64,000 nucleotides of DNA. Source: Priestia aryabhattai B8W22. GTDB lineage: Bacteria; Bacillota; Bacilli; Bacillales; Bacillaceae_H. Both the position numbers and the translations under genes were made by a program. Positions 28,660 to 38,627 of this stretch are shown piece after piece. Each line of letters begins with the position of its first letter. The stretch's first letter is position 1. Where the stretch lies: positions 1-64,000 of the forward strand of contig NZ_JYOO01000016.1 in assembly GCF_000956595.1 (NCBI RefSeq). The letters are read 5' to 3'. The notes beneath the pieces were generated by a model. The model was not told where the DNA came from. It worked only from the letters and a program-made list of their open reading frames with translations, and did not search any database.

Positions 28660-28685
28660 TCCTACAGGCTGTTGCACCTGTAGGA
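28660..28685. repeat. Intercistronic hairpin between menG and hepT
   Basis: TCCTACAGG and CCTGTAGGA form a nine-base stem. On the transcribed strand no T-run follows, so it is more likely a processing or stability element than a terminator. Confidence 0.65.
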
Positions 28686-28700
28686 CAAGCTTTTTCTCTT

Positions 28701-29405
28701 TTATCGTTTGTACCCTAGATGCATCGCTGCTACTCCACCTGTGTAAGATTTCACTTCAACATCTGTCAAACCGGCTTCACGGAACATATCAGCCAATTGC
28801 TTTTGACCTGGAAAGTCCCTAGCTGACTCTTGAAGCCATGAATATTCATCATAACTTTTAGCGACCATCTTTCCAAGCGCAGGCATAATATACTTAAAAT
28901 AAAGCAAGTACATTTGTCGGTAGCCAATCATCGTTGGCTGAGACGTTTCAAGGCAAACCACTTTTCCGCCAGGTTTCACGACGCGCTGCATTTCCTTTAA
29001 AACTTGAAGGTAATCAGGCACGTTGCGCAGTCCGAATCCAATTGTTACATAGTCAAATGAATTATCTTCAAAAGGAAGTTCCATTGCATTGCCATGTAGT
29101 AAGGTAATATTTGAAAAAGGTGAGTTTTTTACTTTCTCTTCACCAATCTTTAGCATATTTTGACTAAAATCCAGGCCAACTGCCTCTCCTGTTTCTCCAA
29201 CTGCTTCAGCCATAGCTAGCGTCCAATCCGCAGTTCCGCAACAAACATCTAAAGCTTTTGTTCCTTTTTGAACATTCATTCGCTTCATCGTATCTTTGCG
29301 CCATGCCTTATGACGCTGAAAACTAATAACAGAATTCATTTGATCATAATTTTTGTATATTTTTTCAAATACGCCATGGACACGCTGTTCTTTTGATTGC
29401 TGCAT
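28701..29405 (-). CDS. menG: Demethylmenaquinone methyltransferase
   Basis: Last step of menaquinone synthesis (UbiE/MenG family; menH in older B. subtilis naming). SAM-binding [16 protein letters not shown], the family signature [15 protein letters not shown], and [13 protein letters not shown] are all present. 234 residues. It starts 4 bases after hepS and precedes hepT, forming the hepS-menG-hepT operon. Confidence 0.97.
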   Translation of the reverse strand: MQQSKEQRVHGVFEKIYKNYDQMNSVISFQRHKAWRKDTMKRMNVQKGTKALDVCCGTADWTLAMAEAVGETGEAVGLDFSQNMLKIGEEKVKNSPFSNITLLHGNAMELPFEDNSFDYVTIGFGLRNVPDYLQVLKEMQRVVKPGGKVVCLETSQPTMIGYRQMYLLYFKYIMPALGKMVAKSYDEYSWLQESARDFPGQKQLADMFREAGLTDVEVKSYTGGVAAMHLGYKR

Positions 29406-29409
29406 ATCT

Positions 29410-30204
29410 CTATCCTTCTCCTACGACATTTTTCAACACTTCTAAGCTAGATGTAAGTTCATCTAAGTGCTCTCTTAAAGACTCATTCATTGCAAATTCA
29501 CTTCGGAAGTATCCTCTAACAATATTTACAGACTGTTGAGTATACGAATAAAGGTATTCTTTTATTTGTTCTTGATTCATGCCAATTTGTTTGCAATAGT
29601 TTAGCAAGAGAGTAGGCTCTTTATGCTGTAATGACTTTAATTGCTTTAATATCCCGTTCAAATACGCTGCATGTTTTAAAAGTTCTTTCCACTCTTCACG
29701 TTCAAAATAGTCACATAAGCATCTTACAAACGATGATTCTGCTGCTAAAAAACTATTCATAACGTCGTGTGGATTAGTAGAGCGATTGTTATAAATGTGT
29801 ATCTTAGCGATATTAATTTCTTTAATAGCAGATGCTATAACTTTCATTAAATTCAGCTGGCTGCTTTGAGCTAAATAGTAATAGTACAGGCCGCTGTAAT
29901 AATCTCCGGCCAAAACTACCAGCTGCCGCTCATGCAGCTTCCCTTCATTTCCGCTAACATTTTGAGTGGAGACTAGATCGTGGGTATCAAGTGCGGTTTG
30001 AACGAGCATCACAGATAGCACAGAGCTGTTCTTTTTTTCTTCTTCCATTGAAAGAGTATCTAAGAACGAACACATGTACAGTAATCTATTTTCATCAATA
30101 CGCGGATGATGAATATATTTTTTTACATATGGATGACTTAATTCAACATGAAGCTGTTCTTTCATGTTGGCCACAATATCATAGATGGTTTTTACGCTCA
30201 TCAT
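29410..30204 (-). CDS. hepS: Heptaprenyl diphosphate synthase component I
   Basis: The small regulatory subunit that pairs with HepT and sets chain length. Although family members diverge, [13 protein letters not shown] and [15 protein letters not shown] are conserved. The start is uncertain: two adjacent ATG codons at 30204 and 30201 follow AAGGGAGA; an upstream one is less likely. About 265 residues. First gene of the menaquinone side-chain unit. Confidence 0.92.
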   Translation of the reverse strand: MMSVKTIYDIVANMKEQLHVELSHPYVKKYIHHPRIDENRLLYMCSFLDTLSMEEEKKNSSVLSVMLVQTALDTHDLVSTQNVSGNEGKLHERQLVVLAGDYYSGLYYYYLAQSSQLNLMKVIASAIKEINIAKIHIYNNRSTNPHDVMNSFLAAESSFVRCLCDYFEREEWKELLKHAAYLNGILKQLKSLQHKEPTLLLNYCKQIGMNQEQIKEYLYSYTQQSVNIVRGYFRSEFAMNESLREHLDELTSSLEVLKNVVGEG

Positions 30205-30461
30205 CCTTGTCTCCCTTTCCATCAACTATTTGTTTAAAGTTCTTTTAACTCCAAATCGATAGTGTCAATTATAACATAATTACATTATAAAATATCCTTT
30301 AAATTCTTTTGAAGCTTTTTCACGGTTTAAATCCTTTAGCTGCTCATCCGCTTGAACACCGTTCATCTACATACCATCTTGATTTCTTAGATAGTAATTT
30401 AAGATATTGCTTTTAGTTTCACCATGTTTTTCCTGTTCTTATTCATCTATTTTAAATATAA

Positions 30462-30486
30462 ATAAAAGCAGGAAAATCCCTGCTTA
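30462..30486 (-). terminator. Terminator of folE-mtrB
   Basis: Stem AAGCAGGGA / TCCTGCTTT on the minus strand, followed by TATTT; it overlaps the mtrB stop codon. The rest of the gap up to hepS (30487 onward is mtrB; 30205-30461 is the gene-free part) shows only an AT-rich stretch that probably carries the hepS promoter on its other end. Confidence 0.7.
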
Positions 30487-30714
30487 TTTTTTCGTATCGG
30501 ATTCAATTTCTCCGTGAACAGTCTGAACGACGGCTTTGCCACGAATTTTAATTGCTGATGTATGCTCAGTAAACTGCGCAATCATCACTTCGCCTTTATC
30601 TAGTTTTTCTGAATGATGAAATCGCGTATCTGCTCCTCGCGTTAAGCCAATTACGTTAACTCCATCTTCGACCGCTTTAATGACAATATACTCTGGCGTT
30701 CCTTTTTGTGTCAT
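30484..30714 (-). CDS. mtrB: Tryptophan RNA-binding attenuation protein TRAP
   Basis: TRAP forms an 11-membered ring that binds 11 NAG triplets in trp leader RNA when loaded with tryptophan. The core [17 protein letters not shown] and [20 protein letters not shown] is nearly identical to B. subtilis TRAP. KIRGKA carries the Lys and Arg that contact RNA. The ATG at 30714 follows GAAGGAG and gives 76 residues; eight upstream codons are ignored. Its target array is at 23545-23640 in this same window. Follows folE, as in the mtrAB operon. Confidence 0.98.
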   Translation of the reverse strand: MTQKGTPEYIVIKAVEDGVNVIGLTRGADTRFHHSEKLDKGEVMIAQFTEHTSAIKIRGKAVVQTVHGEIESDTKK

Positions 30715-30739
30715 ATTCTCTTCTCCTTCATCATCCACA

Positions 30740-31306
30740 TTATGATTTAATCAATGATAAAACTTCAGCTCTAGAACTTGCATCGTGTTCTAACACTCCA
30801 CGCACAGCAGAAGTGATTGTCATAGCCCCAGGCTTTTTAATGCCTCGCATGGTCATACACATGTGCTCTGCTTCCACTACTACCATTACCCCGTGAGGCT
30901 CTAATGTTTCTACAATAGAATCCGCCACTGTAGATGTAATTCTCTCCTGAAGCTGAGGACGTTTCGCAACAGCTTCTACCGCTCTTGCCAGCTTACTTAA
31001 ACCGGTCACTCGTCCGCCTTTTGGAATATACGCAACATGAGCTTTTCCGTAAAAAGGCACTAAGTGGTGTTCACACATAGAGTAAAAAGGAATATCTTTT
31101 ACAAGCACTAGCTCTTCATGATCTTCTCCAAAAACTGTTTTAAAATGCTCTTTTGGATCTTCATTCAACCCGGAAAAGACTTCCTCATACATTTTAGCTA
31201 CTCGCTTTGGTGTATCTAATAATCCTTCACGGTTTGGATCTTCGCCAATTGCTTCTAAAATTAGTCTCACAGCTTGTTCGATCTGTGGTTTATTTACAGA
31301 TGACAT
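30740..31306 (-). CDS. folE: GTP cyclohydrolase I
   Basis: Makes 7,8-dihydroneopterin triphosphate, the first step of folate synthesis (mtrA in B. subtilis). Zinc-binding [25 protein letters not shown] and the C-terminal CMTMRG are present. ATG at 31306 preceded by TTGGAGGG gives 188 residues. Upstream of mtrB with 25 bases between. Confidence 0.98.
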   Translation of the reverse strand: MSSVNKPQIEQAVRLILEAIGEDPNREGLLDTPKRVAKMYEEVFSGLNEDPKEHFKTVFGEDHEELVLVKDIPFYSMCEHHLVPFYGKAHVAYIPKGGRVTGLSKLARAVEAVAKRPQLQERITSTVADSIVETLEPHGVMVVVEAEHMCMTMRGIKKPGAMTITSAVRGVLEHDASSRAEVLSLIKS

Positions 31307-31376
31307 GTTGTTGCCCTCCAATTCGTTGCATTACGACTTTATGAAAAAAATTCTAGCATATGTATATACCAAAGGC

Positions 31377-31408
31377 AAAAAAGAAAGGTCGCAAATGTGC
31401 GACCTTTC
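31377..31408 (-). terminator. Terminator of hbs
   Basis: Minus-strand stem GAAAGGTCGCA / TGCGACCTTTC with a four-base loop, followed by TTTTTT. Confidence 0.92.
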
Positions 31409-31454
31409 AAAGCTCTTCATCAACGGCTATGAATAAAGCCATTTTATGTAGATA

Positions 31455-31727
31455 TTATTTTACAGCATCTTTAAGAGCTTTACCTGGTTTGAATGCAGGA
31501 ACTTTGCTAGCAGGAATTTCGATTTCTTCGCCAGTTTGTGGATTGCGTCCTTTACGAGCAGCACGTTCACGTACTTCGAAGTTACCAAAACCGATAAGTT
31601 GAACTTTGTCCTCAGCTTTTAAAGCTTCTAAAATTGTATCGAAAACAGCATCAACTGCTTTTGTAGCATCCTTTTTTGAAAGCTCACTTGCTTCTGCAAC
31701 AGCATTAATTAATTCTGTCTTGTTCAT
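31455..31727 (-). CDS. hbs: DNA-binding protein HU
   Basis: The major nucleoid protein HU, a homodimer that bends DNA. 90 residues with the arms [23 protein letters not shown] and the C-terminal [13 protein letters not shown]. The ATG at 31727 follows GGAGGAGGTG; 28 upstream codons in frame are leader sequence. It has its own terminator. Placement between spoIVA and folE is conserved. Confidence 0.99.
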   Translation of the reverse strand: MNKTELINAVAEASELSKKDATKAVDAVFDTILEALKAEDKVQLIGFGNFEVRERAARKGRNPQTGEEIEIPASKVPAFKPGKALKDAVK

Positions 31728-32058
31728 GCCATTCACCTCCTCCCAAAATCGGATCATATAATAACTAAAAACCTTGTTAGAAAAGGAATCTAGTAATTCG
31801 TTATATCTCATTCTTTAACAAAACAAATGGATATTATACATAACCTATGTATCGACAAGCCTAATCATAAACGATTGAACTAAATAATTCAATGTTTTTC
31901 ATTCATCTGCCGTGTGTATGTAGTGAAAACAGTATGATCGATCGATTTCTGTTAAAAGATTAACATATTGAACAAGGCATAGCAAGCAGAAAATAACGCA
32001 GGAATAGGATAACCACGCGATCTATCACAATATATGTAAAGTTTTGTATGATCTATCC
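31728..32058. other. Long leader/promoter region of hbs
   Basis: About 330 bases without a gene between the spoIVA terminator and hbs. It holds a weak sigma-A-like pair on the minus strand: TATAAT at 31833-31838 with TTGTCG at 31853-31858, spaced by only 14. B. subtilis hbs has more than one promoter in the same place. No hairpin of note. Confidence 0.45.
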
Positions 32059-32088
32059 AAAAAGAAGAGGCTCCTTTATGAGGAGCCT
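32059..32088 (-). terminator. Terminator of spoIVA
   Basis: Minus-strand stem AGGCTCCT / AGGAGCCT with five-base loop followed by CTTCTTTTT. Confidence 0.88.
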
Positions 32089-32100
32089 AACGTTATATTC

Positions 32101-33579
32101 TTATAAAATAATCGCGATTAAACCTCCAGATCCTTCGTTAATAATCCGTTCTAGCGTTTCTTTTAACTTATATCGCGCATTTTCAGGCATCAGCGACAGC
32201 TTTCCTTGAATCCCTTCTCTTACGATTGAACTTAGAGAGCGGCCAAATATATCTGAATTCCAAATTGAAAGCGGATCATCTTCAAAGTCTTGCATCAAAT
32301 AACGAACTAATTCTTCACTTTGCTTCTCCGTTCCGATAATCGGCGCAAATTCTGATTCTACATCCACTTTAATCATGTGTATAGAAGGTGCTACTGCTTT
32401 TAAACGAACTCCAAAACGCGATCCTTGGCGAATAATTTCAGGTTCATCAAGGCTCATATCTGAAAGCGAAGGTGCAGCTACACCATAACCCGTTTGTTTA
32501 ACCATACGAAGTGCATCAGAGACTTGATCATACTCAGTTTTTGCATGCACAAAGTCTTGCATTAGCTGCAGCAAATGATCTCTTCCGCGAATTTCTACTC
32601 CCACGATTTCTTTCAAAATCTGATCATATAAGTCATCTGGAGCGTATAAGTCAATTTCGGCAATTCCCTGCCCCATCTCAATTCCGGCTAATCGAGCCTG
32701 ATCGATAAACTCAAACTGGCTAAATTGCTCTACTACCCGTTCAACGTCTCTCAGCCTCTTAATATCTTTTACCGTTTCTTTAACGGCTTCTTGATAGCTT
32801 TCACGCAGCCAATGTTTATCTTTTAAAACCATTACCCAGCTTGGTAGATTAACGTTGACTTCTAACACAGGGAACTCGTATAGCGCTTCTCTTAATACGT
32901 TCATCACATCAGTGTCGCGCATGCTTTCCACACTCATCGCTAATACTGGGATATCATATTTTTCATTAAGCTTTGCACGAAGCTTTTCTGTATCAGGATG
33001 ATATGGCTGTACGGTATTAATGACCATGATAAATGGTTTGCCTACTTCTTTTAGCTCATTAATGACGCGCTCTTCTGCTTCCACGTAATCTTGACGAGGT
33101 ATATCTCCAATTGAGCCATCTGTTGTAATGACGACACCAATCGTTGAGTGTTCTTGAATGACCTTTCTCGTTCCAATTTCAGCCGCTTCATGAAATGGAA
33201 TTGGTTCCTCATACCAAGGTGTATTGATCATTCGAGGTCCATTTTCATCTTCGTACCCTTTAGCGCCTGGCACTGTATATCCTACACAATCTACTAACCG
33301 TATGTTAACTTCTAGCCCGTCATCTACCAAAACATTAACTGCTTGATTCGGTACGAATTTCGGCTCAGTTGTCATAATCGTTTTTCCAGCTGCACTTTGT
33401 GGTAGTTCATCTTGTGTGCGAGCTCTTTCTGCCTCGTTCTCGATGTGAGGCAGGACCACCAGCTCCATAAATTTTTTAATAAATGTAGATTTTCCTGTTC
33501 GAACTGCTCCCACCACACCTAAATATATATCGCCTCCTGTACGTTCAGCGATATCTTTAAATACATCCACCTTTTCCAA
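32101..33579 (-). CDS. spoIVA: Stage IV sporulation protein A (spore coat morphogenetic ATPase)
   Basis: SpoIVA polymerises on the forespore surface using ATP and forms the base of the spore coat. The N-terminal domain resembles a GTPase: Walker A GAVRTGKST near residues 24-32, then the switch-like LVDCVGYTVPGA. 492 residues, the same as B. subtilis. The start is TTG (MEKVDVFKDIAERTGG) with GGAGGGG five bases upstream. A sigma-E-type promoter lies 70 bases upstream. Single-gene unit with its own terminator. Confidence 0.98.
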   Translation of the reverse strand: MEKVDVFKDIAERTGGDIYLGVVGAVRTGKSTFIKKFMELVVLPHIENEAERARTQDELPQSAAGKTIMTTEPKFVPNQAVNVLVDDGLEVNIRLVDCVGYTVPGAKGYEDENGPRMINTPWYEEPIPFHEAAEIGTRKVIQEHSTIGVVITTDGSIGDIPRQDYVEAEERVINELKEVGKPFIMVINTVQPYHPDTEKLRAKLNEKYDIPVLAMSVESMRDTDVMNVLREALYEFPVLEVNVNLPSWVMVLKDKHWLRESYQEAVKETVKDIKRLRDVERVVEQFSQFEFIDQARLAGIEMGQGIAEIDLYAPDDLYDQILKEIVGVEIRGRDHLLQLMQDFVHAKTEYDQVSDALRMVKQTGYGVAAPSLSDMSLDEPEIIRQGSRFGVRLKAVAPSIHMIKVDVESEFAPIIGTEKQSEELVRYLMQDFEDDPLSIWNSDIFGRSLSSIVREGIQGKLSLMPENARYKLKETLERIINEGSGGLIAIIL

Positions 33580-33647
33580 AAGATCCCCTCCGATCTATGA
33601 GTTCATGGAATATGACATCCATTGCGAGAGTAAATTAGGACACTATA

Positions 33648-33677
33648 TAGTTATGACGTTGTCCTATTAAAATATGA
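33648..33677 (-). promoter_or_regulatory. Candidate sigma-E promoter of spoIVA
   Basis: TCATATT (33671-33677) matches the sigma-E -35 consensus KMATATT fully. 15 bases away, CATAACTA (33648-33655) partly matches the -10 consensus. spoIVA is mother-cell specific in B. subtilis. Confidence 0.6.
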
Positions 33678-33757
33678 CTTTTGATAGAAAAATTTATGAT
33701 TTTTTTCATGCACATGCTGACTTAGTCATTCTGATTTTCATTATTGGTGTACAAGAA

Positions 33758-33802
33758 AGAGAAAACCCCTTCTCTCTGAATATTATTCAAGGAGAAGGGG
33801 TT
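33758..33802 (-). terminator. Terminator of yphF
   Basis: Minus-strand stem AACCCCTTCTC / GAGAAGGGGTT around an inner dyad (TTGAATAATATTCA), followed by TTCTC. Confidence 0.75.
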
Positions 33803-33808
33803 CATGAC

Positions 33809-34531
33809 TTATTTTTTTAAAAATATTGGTTCATTCTTATTGTTGACTGTATAAGGAAGAGAGTAAGCAGGTACAAAATCACTGTTTTCCACAAGGAGCT
33901 TTCGGATATCTTCACCCGGTTTGTAGGAGCTTTTATGCTTTTGAATGGCATCATACAAATCAGGACGATAATCTACAAATACATCTCCCTGCCCATTAAC
34001 AATTAACGAAAGACTATTACCTGTATACGGGCTAGTAACGACAGGAGGTTCTTTCATATTCAATTTCTTATAGTTAATAGAGAATACGCCGGGAGCGATG
34101 ACGTCTTTAAACGGTACGTACCCTTTATGGTTTTGGCGGTATATATTCAAATGTACATTAACATCTTGAATCGTATCCGCCATCCGTAAGTCTAATAATT
34201 TAACCGTAGGCTTTGTTTCTGCATCCACAAGCACGTACGCAAATATCCCTCCGCTTTCATACGAATTCCCAGGTGCGTCTTGCATGTATCTAGGAACAAT
34301 TTTCGTAAAGTCAATCGGATATTTTTGATAAATCGGCGTGTCCATATCTTTCGTTTTTATCGGCAATAAGCCTCCGCTTTCTTGTTTAAATTGATCAACG
34401 GCCGTTTGCACGGAAGCAACTTGATCTTTATAAGGAACTTGATTTTGAGACATTCTTTCCGTCGGGTACAAACAACCGGATAATACAAAAATGGTTAACC
34501 CAACAATAGACGTTAGCATGAATTTTTTCAT
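33809..34531 (-). CDS. yphF: YphF, lipoprotein of unknown function
   Basis: A 240-residue protein with a lipoprotein signal: MKKFMLTSIVGLTIFVLSGC, Cys20 being the lipidation site. The rest is a surface-exposed domain without recognised motif. In B. subtilis yphF lies between spoIVA and yphE, as here. The ATG at 34531 is six bases after AGGGTG; a GTG three codons upstream overlaps that site and is rejected. Confidence 0.9.
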   Translation of the reverse strand: MKKFMLTSIVGLTIFVLSGCLYPTERMSQNQVPYKDQVASVQTAVDQFKQESGGLLPIKTKDMDTPIYQKYPIDFTKIVPRYMQDAPGNSYESGGIFAYVLVDAETKPTVKLLDLRMADTIQDVNVHLNIYRQNHKGYVPFKDVIAPGVFSINYKKLNMKEPPVVTSPYTGNSLSLIVNGQGDVFVDYRPDLYDAIQKHKSSYKPGEDIRKLLVENSDFVPAYSLPYTVNNKNEPIFLKK

Positions 34532-34555
34532 TTTTCTCACCCTACCATATGTACA

Positions 34556-34759
34556 TTAAGCATCTGTCGGACCGCTGAATACAACAATTACCATAATAAG
34601 ACCTGCTACAATCATGAGCGAATAGGCAATGAAAGCGAGTACAATTTTACCAACGCGGTTCGTGATTTTATAACGACTAAAGTAAATAGAAAATACCGCA
34701 ATAAACATAAATACAATGGAACCCAATGAAATCCACATCTTTAACAAACCTGGCGACAA
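34556..34759 (-). CDS. yphE: YphE, DUF2768 family membrane protein
   Basis: A 67-residue protein with two membrane helices (about 4-24 and 40-62), DUF2768 family. The TTG at 34759 gives MSPGLLKMWISLGS, the usual start of the family, with AAAGGAG ten bases upstream; the longer frame would add residues unrelated to the family. Gene order yphF-yphE-gpsA is conserved. Function unknown. Confidence 0.85.
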   Translation of the reverse strand: MSPGLLKMWISLGSIVFMFIAVFSIYFSRYKITNRVGKIVLAFIAYSLMIVAGLIMVIVVFSGPTDA

Positions 34760-35074
34760 ATTGCATCCACTCCTTTTTTCACCGTTATTATAACATAAGG
34801 ACTTATAGTTAAGACGGATATTAATAGAACATTCTAAATTCACTATTTATTTATCTTCCATTGATTTACGCTCTATAGTAATTACTTTCCTATTAAATTG
34901 ACAAATTCCTGCTTTTTCACATAAAAAAAATCGAAGCGAAGGGGGCTCTTCGCTTCGACCATAACTAAATATTCCCATACTAACAGTTCTACTCATCTTT
35001 ATTTACACGTTATTTTATGCAAGTAAATGATTTTGGGTATCACCAATTGCCTATTTTTTCATATTTCTTTGCAC
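34760..35074. other. Gene-free stretch between gpsA and yphE
   Basis: 315 AT-rich bases. The only clear element is the gpsA terminator (34922-34959). The part next to yphE must hold the yphE-yphF promoter, but no unambiguous boxes were identified. Confidence 0.5.
34922..34959 (-). terminator. Terminator of der-gpsA
   Basis: Minus-strand stem TCGAAGCGAAG / TTCGCTTCGA followed by TTTTTTTT. It lies 115 bases after gpsA. Confidence 0.92.
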
Positions 35075-36106
35075 TTAATTTAATTTTTCTCCTAAAACAT
35101 TCGCTAAATCTTCCATTTCATGTGTTTTAGTACGAGACATAAGCGCGTCTACTGCATCTTTTGCCTTCACATCATTAAACAGTACATTATATAAAGCATC
35201 AGCAATCGGCATTTTCACGTCGTATTTTTGAGATAGCTGGTAAGCTGCTTTCGTCGTGCGTACACCTTCTACAACCATTCCCATATTTTCTAATACTTCG
35301 TCTAAATTTTTGCCTTTTCCAAGAAGATTACCAGCGCGCCAATTTCGAGAATGAACGCTTGTACACGTTACAATCAAGTCTCCAATCCCGGTTAAACCTG
35401 AGAATGTCAGAGGATTGGCGCCAAGCACCGTACCTAAACGAGCGATTTCAGCTAAGCCACGAGTCATAAGAGCGGCCTTCGCATTGTCACCATATCCAAG
35501 TCCATCCGTGATACCAGCAGCAAGAGCAATAATATTTTTTAACGCTCCACCAATTTCCACACCAATCACATCAGGATTTGTGTAAACACGGAAGTACTGT
35601 TGATTATTAAATAAATCCTGCACTTTTTCTGCTGCTTGTATATTTGTTGAAGCTGAGGTCACGGTTGTCGGCTGCCTTCTGCTTACTTCTTCAGCATGAC
35701 TCGGACCTGATAAGACAACGATGTCTTTTGTATCAATTTCTTGTTGAATCATTTGAGATATACGTAAAAGAGAATCCGGTTCAATTCCTTTACTTACGTG
35801 AACAATTGTAAACAGTTCATCGGTAAGGGATTTTAGCTGTTGCAACACTTCACGAATGGCCTTCGTTGGAACAGCTAAAATGAGGGTTTCAACACCCTCT
35901 ATTGCCTTTTCTAATGACGTAAAACCTTTAATCTGAGAAGGAAGCTCTACACCAGGCAGATATTTTTCATTCTGATGCGTCTCGTTGATTTGATCAATGA
36001 CTTGTTGTCTATGTCCCCAAATGCGAACATCGTGTCCATTTTCTGCCAATACGAAAGCTAATGCAGTTCCCCAACTCCCTGCTCCTAGTACAGCTATTCT
36101 TTCCAC
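35075..36106 (-). CDS. gpsA: Glycerol-3-phosphate dehydrogenase [NAD(P)+]
   Basis: Makes sn-glycerol-3-phosphate for phospholipids from dihydroxyacetone phosphate. [10 protein letters not shown] is the NAD(P)-binding loop; [20 protein letters not shown] and the catalytic lysine in [14 protein letters not shown] are all present. The GTG at 36106 ([10 protein letters not shown]) matches the family N-terminus; a GTG three codons earlier is too close to AGAGG. Follows der by 17 bases and is co-transcribed. Confidence 0.97.
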   Translation of the reverse strand: MERIAVLGAGSWGTALAFVLAENGHDVRIWGHRQQVIDQINETHQNEKYLPGVELPSQIKGFTSLEKAIEGVETLILAVPTKAIREVLQQLKSLTDELFTIVHVSKGIEPDSLLRISQMIQQEIDTKDIVVLSGPSHAEEVSRRQPTTVTSASTNIQAAEKVQDLFNNQQYFRVYTNPDVIGVEIGGALKNIIALAAGITDGLGYGDNAKAALMTRGLAEIARLGTVLGANPLTFSGLTGIGDLIVTCTSVHSRNWRAGNLLGKGKNLDEVLENMGMVVEGVRTTKAAYQLSQKYDVKMPIADALYNVLFNDVKAKDAVDALMSRTKTHEMEDLANVLGEKLN

Positions 36107-36123
36107 GCCGATCACATCCTCTG

Positions 36124-37434
36124 TTATTTTCTTGGTCTTGCAATAATTTTAATTGGAGTTCCTTCGAATCCAAAAGCTTCACGAAGCTTATTTTCTAAGA
36201 AACGTTTATATGAAAAATGCATTAGCTCAGGATCATTTACAAACACAACAAAAGTTGGCGGCTTGATTGCTACTTGAGTTGTGTAATAGATTTTTAAGCG
36301 GTTGCCGTTGTGAGTAGGCGTAGGGTTCATTGCTACTGCATCCATAATTACATCATTTAAGATGCTTGTTTCTACACGTACCGCATGGCTTTCGCTTGCA
36401 AGATCAATCATTGGCAATAGCGTATGCGTACGTTTTTTCGTTTTAGCTGAAAGGAATACAATTGGAGCATATGTTAAGAACTGAAAATGCTCGCGTATAT
36501 TTTCTTCAAATTTTTTCATTGTTTTTTCATCTTTTTCTACTGTATCCCATTTGTTCACAACGATTACAACAGCTTTTCCAGCTTCTTGTGCATAGCCAGC
36601 AATCTTCTTATCTTGTTCAATAATACCCTCTTCAGCATTTAATACAATTAAGACAACGTCTGAGCGTTCAATTGCCTTTAATGCGCGAAGTACGCTGTAT
36701 TTTTCAGTACTCTCGTACACTTTTCCACGCTTTCTCATTCCAGCTGTGTCAATAACAACATATTCTTGATCTTCTTTTGTAAACTTCGTATCAATAGCAT
36801 CGCGTGTCGTACCGGCGAGATCACTGACAATAACACGGTCTTCACCTAGAAGAGCATTAACTAATGAAGATTTCCCTACGTTAGGACGACCAATCAATGA
36901 AAATTTAATGACGTCTTCTCCGTAATCTTCGTCTTTTTCTTTTGGAAAGTGCTTAGCTGCCTCGTCTAGCAGGTCACCTAAACCTAAACCATGCGTTCCT
37001 GAGATTGGGAACGGTTCTCCATATCCTAGTGCGTAAAAATCATAGATTAATTCTCTCATGTCAGGATTATCTACTTTATTAACGGCTAGGACGACGGGCT
37101 TTTTGGATTTGTATAAAATTTTCGCCACTTCTTCATCAGCTGCAGTAATTCCATCGCGTCCATTCACTAGAAAAATGATTACGTCCGCTTCATCAATTGC
37201 AATTTCTGCCTGCTGTTTGATCTGTTCTAAAAATGGCTCATCTCCAATATCAATACCACCAGTATCAATAATGTTAAAGTCCATATTTAGCCACTCACCT
37301 GAACTATAGATACGATCACGAGTTACACCCGGAATATCTTCTACAATAGATACTCGCTCTCCTACAATTCGGTTGAAAATTGTTGATTTTCCTACGTTGG
37401 GACGACCAACAATCGCAATAATTGGTTTTGGCAT
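36124..37434 (-). CDS. der: Ribosome-associated GTPase Der (EngA)
   Basis: Der has two tandem GTPase domains needed for 50S ribosome assembly. The two P-loops GRPNVGKST (residues 8-16) and GRPNVGKSS (about 182-190) and two DTAG/DTGG switch motifs are visible, followed by the KH-like C-terminal domain. 436 residues is the B. subtilis length. Upstream of gpsA. Confidence 0.98.
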   Translation of the reverse strand: MPKPIIAIVGRPNVGKSTIFNRIVGERVSIVEDIPGVTRDRIYSSGEWLNMDFNIIDTGGIDIGDEPFLEQIKQQAEIAIDEADVIIFLVNGRDGITAADEEVAKILYKSKKPVVLAVNKVDNPDMRELIYDFYALGYGEPFPISGTHGLGLGDLLDEAAKHFPKEKDEDYGEDVIKFSLIGRPNVGKSSLVNALLGEDRVIVSDLAGTTRDAIDTKFTKEDQEYVVIDTAGMRKRGKVYESTEKYSVLRALKAIERSDVVLIVLNAEEGIIEQDKKIAGYAQEAGKAVVIVVNKWDTVEKDEKTMKKFEENIREHFQFLTYAPIVFLSAKTKKRTHTLLPMIDLASESHAVRVETSILNDVIMDAVAMNPTPTHNGNRLKIYYTTQVAIKPPTFVVFVNDPELMHFSYKRFLENKLREAFGFEGTPIKIIARPRK

Positions 37435-37539
37435 ACGATTCTTCCCTTTCCTTGATCTTTTTTATGTATCGGCAACCAGTCTTTAATCGACTAAAGGTAT
37501 TTATCTACATGTACAAATAAATAAGATCATTCTTTTTTC

Positions 37540-37572
37540 AAAAATCGAGGCCATGCAGCGTGGCATGACCTC
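37540..37572 (-). terminator. Probable terminator of yphA
   Basis: Minus-strand dyad GAGGTCATGC / GCATGGCCTC with one mismatched pair, followed by GATTTTTG. It lies about 160 bases after yphA; the remainder of 37435-37731 shows nothing else and presumably contains the der promoter. Confidence 0.6.
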
Positions 37573-37731
37573 TACTAATCGATCATAAGCGATAAAGCAG
37601 GATTTTTATCAGCTCTTTCTTACACTGAACTGATTAACTGCCTACCCGCTGAATAAGCATTACTCTTTCAATCAAACAATTTTATCAAAAATCACCGGTA
37701 ACAACAATATAATTTTACGAAATCTCTTCTT

Positions 37732-38337
37732 CTATTTGTAAGTACTTTGCTTTTGCCTGTGAGACTTCAGCACGTACAAATCTAAATAAGCAGAGAAATA
37801 AACCAGCATCTCCCAGATAAACATCGCTCCTACTGCTGTTGCTAAAACGTCGAGTGTACGAAGAGACCCTACTTCATAAGATGCGATATCCCGAATGACA
37901 ACTGCGTATAAAAAATCTCCTCCAACTACACCTAAAATGATCGCTGCGAACCTTTTTTCGGCATCTTTAATCACCATAAAGCAAATATATAAGATAAGTC
38001 CAGTCAAAATCCACTTACGATCAATAAAAATCCAGACAGGATCATAGAGCTCAAGTAAACAAAAACTAGCATAGGCAATTATTATAATGCCGCATACAAT
38101 AACATAATATAACTGCTGAAATCTGCTGTAGCCTGAAGCATAAACACACGCTACTCCCACTAAAAACAAAGCGGTGTAGCTACATGAAAACTGAATCATA
38201 TGCATGTTCATTCCGCTTAGGAGTATACTGATTAATATAATGGCTGCTACCTTCCAACGCCTAGCTGTTTTAGGCATAAGAAAAGTCGCAACAATCCATC
38301 CCATCCACGAAAGCCAATAAAAGAAAATTCCGTCCAC
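37732..38337 (-). CDS. yphA: YphA, integral membrane protein
   Basis: A 201-residue protein with about seven hydrophobic segments; function unknown, conserved next to der in bacilli. The GTG at 38337 gives MDGIFFYWLSWMGW, similar to the B. subtilis start, with GGAGGTG nine bases upstream. A GTG at 38349 is part of that ribosome binding site and is rejected. Confidence 0.87.
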   Translation of the reverse strand: MDGIFFYWLSWMGWIVATFLMPKTARRWKVAAIILISILLSGMNMHMIQFSCSYTALFLVGVACVYASGYSRFQQLYYVIVCGIIIIAYASFCLLELYDPVWIFIDRKWILTGLILYICFMVIKDAEKRFAAIILGVVGGDFLYAVVIRDIASYEVGSLRTLDVLATAVGAMFIWEMLVYFSAYLDLYVLKSHRQKQSTYK

Positions 38338-38457
38338 TGAATATGGCACCTCCCCTATCTGTCATCAGTATGTATCAATTTTGGAAAACTTAATCGGAGT
38401 TTTAGAATAGAACCGGTTATTTTGGACAACCTATCAGAAAAAAGGAGGGAATCTAAA

Positions 38458-38595
38458 ATGGGAAAAGATCGTCAAGAGAAAAAATTAAAGGAATCAAAAC
38501 GAGTTGAATCTGACCGTGATCAAGGACTTCACTATCCGGGAGCAACTAGCTTGCAAAGTCCTGAAGAAGCGCGCGAGTTAAATGAACATAAATAA
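38458..38595 (+). CDS. ypzI: YpzI family small protein
   Basis: A 45-residue, highly charged protein beginning MGKDRQEKKLKESKRVESD and containing GATSLQSPEEAREL. It matches the YpzI family, which I recall as a small conserved protein encoded near yphA in B. subtilis; function unknown. A strong ribosome binding site AAAGGAGGG precedes the ATG. It is divergent from yphA and ends in a bidirectional terminator. Confidence 0.87.
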   Translation: MGKDRQEKKLKESKRVESDRDQGLHYPGATSLQSPEEARELNEHK

Positions 38596-38596
38596 A

Positions 38597-38627
38597 AAAA
38601 TGCGCTGACTAAGTCAGCGCATTTTTC
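38597..38627. terminator. Bidirectional terminator between ypzI and the MFS gene
   Basis: Near-perfect palindrome: AAATGCGCTGACT pairs with AGTCAGCGCATTT, with A-run and T-run on either side. It overlaps the MFS stop codon. Confidence 0.92.
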
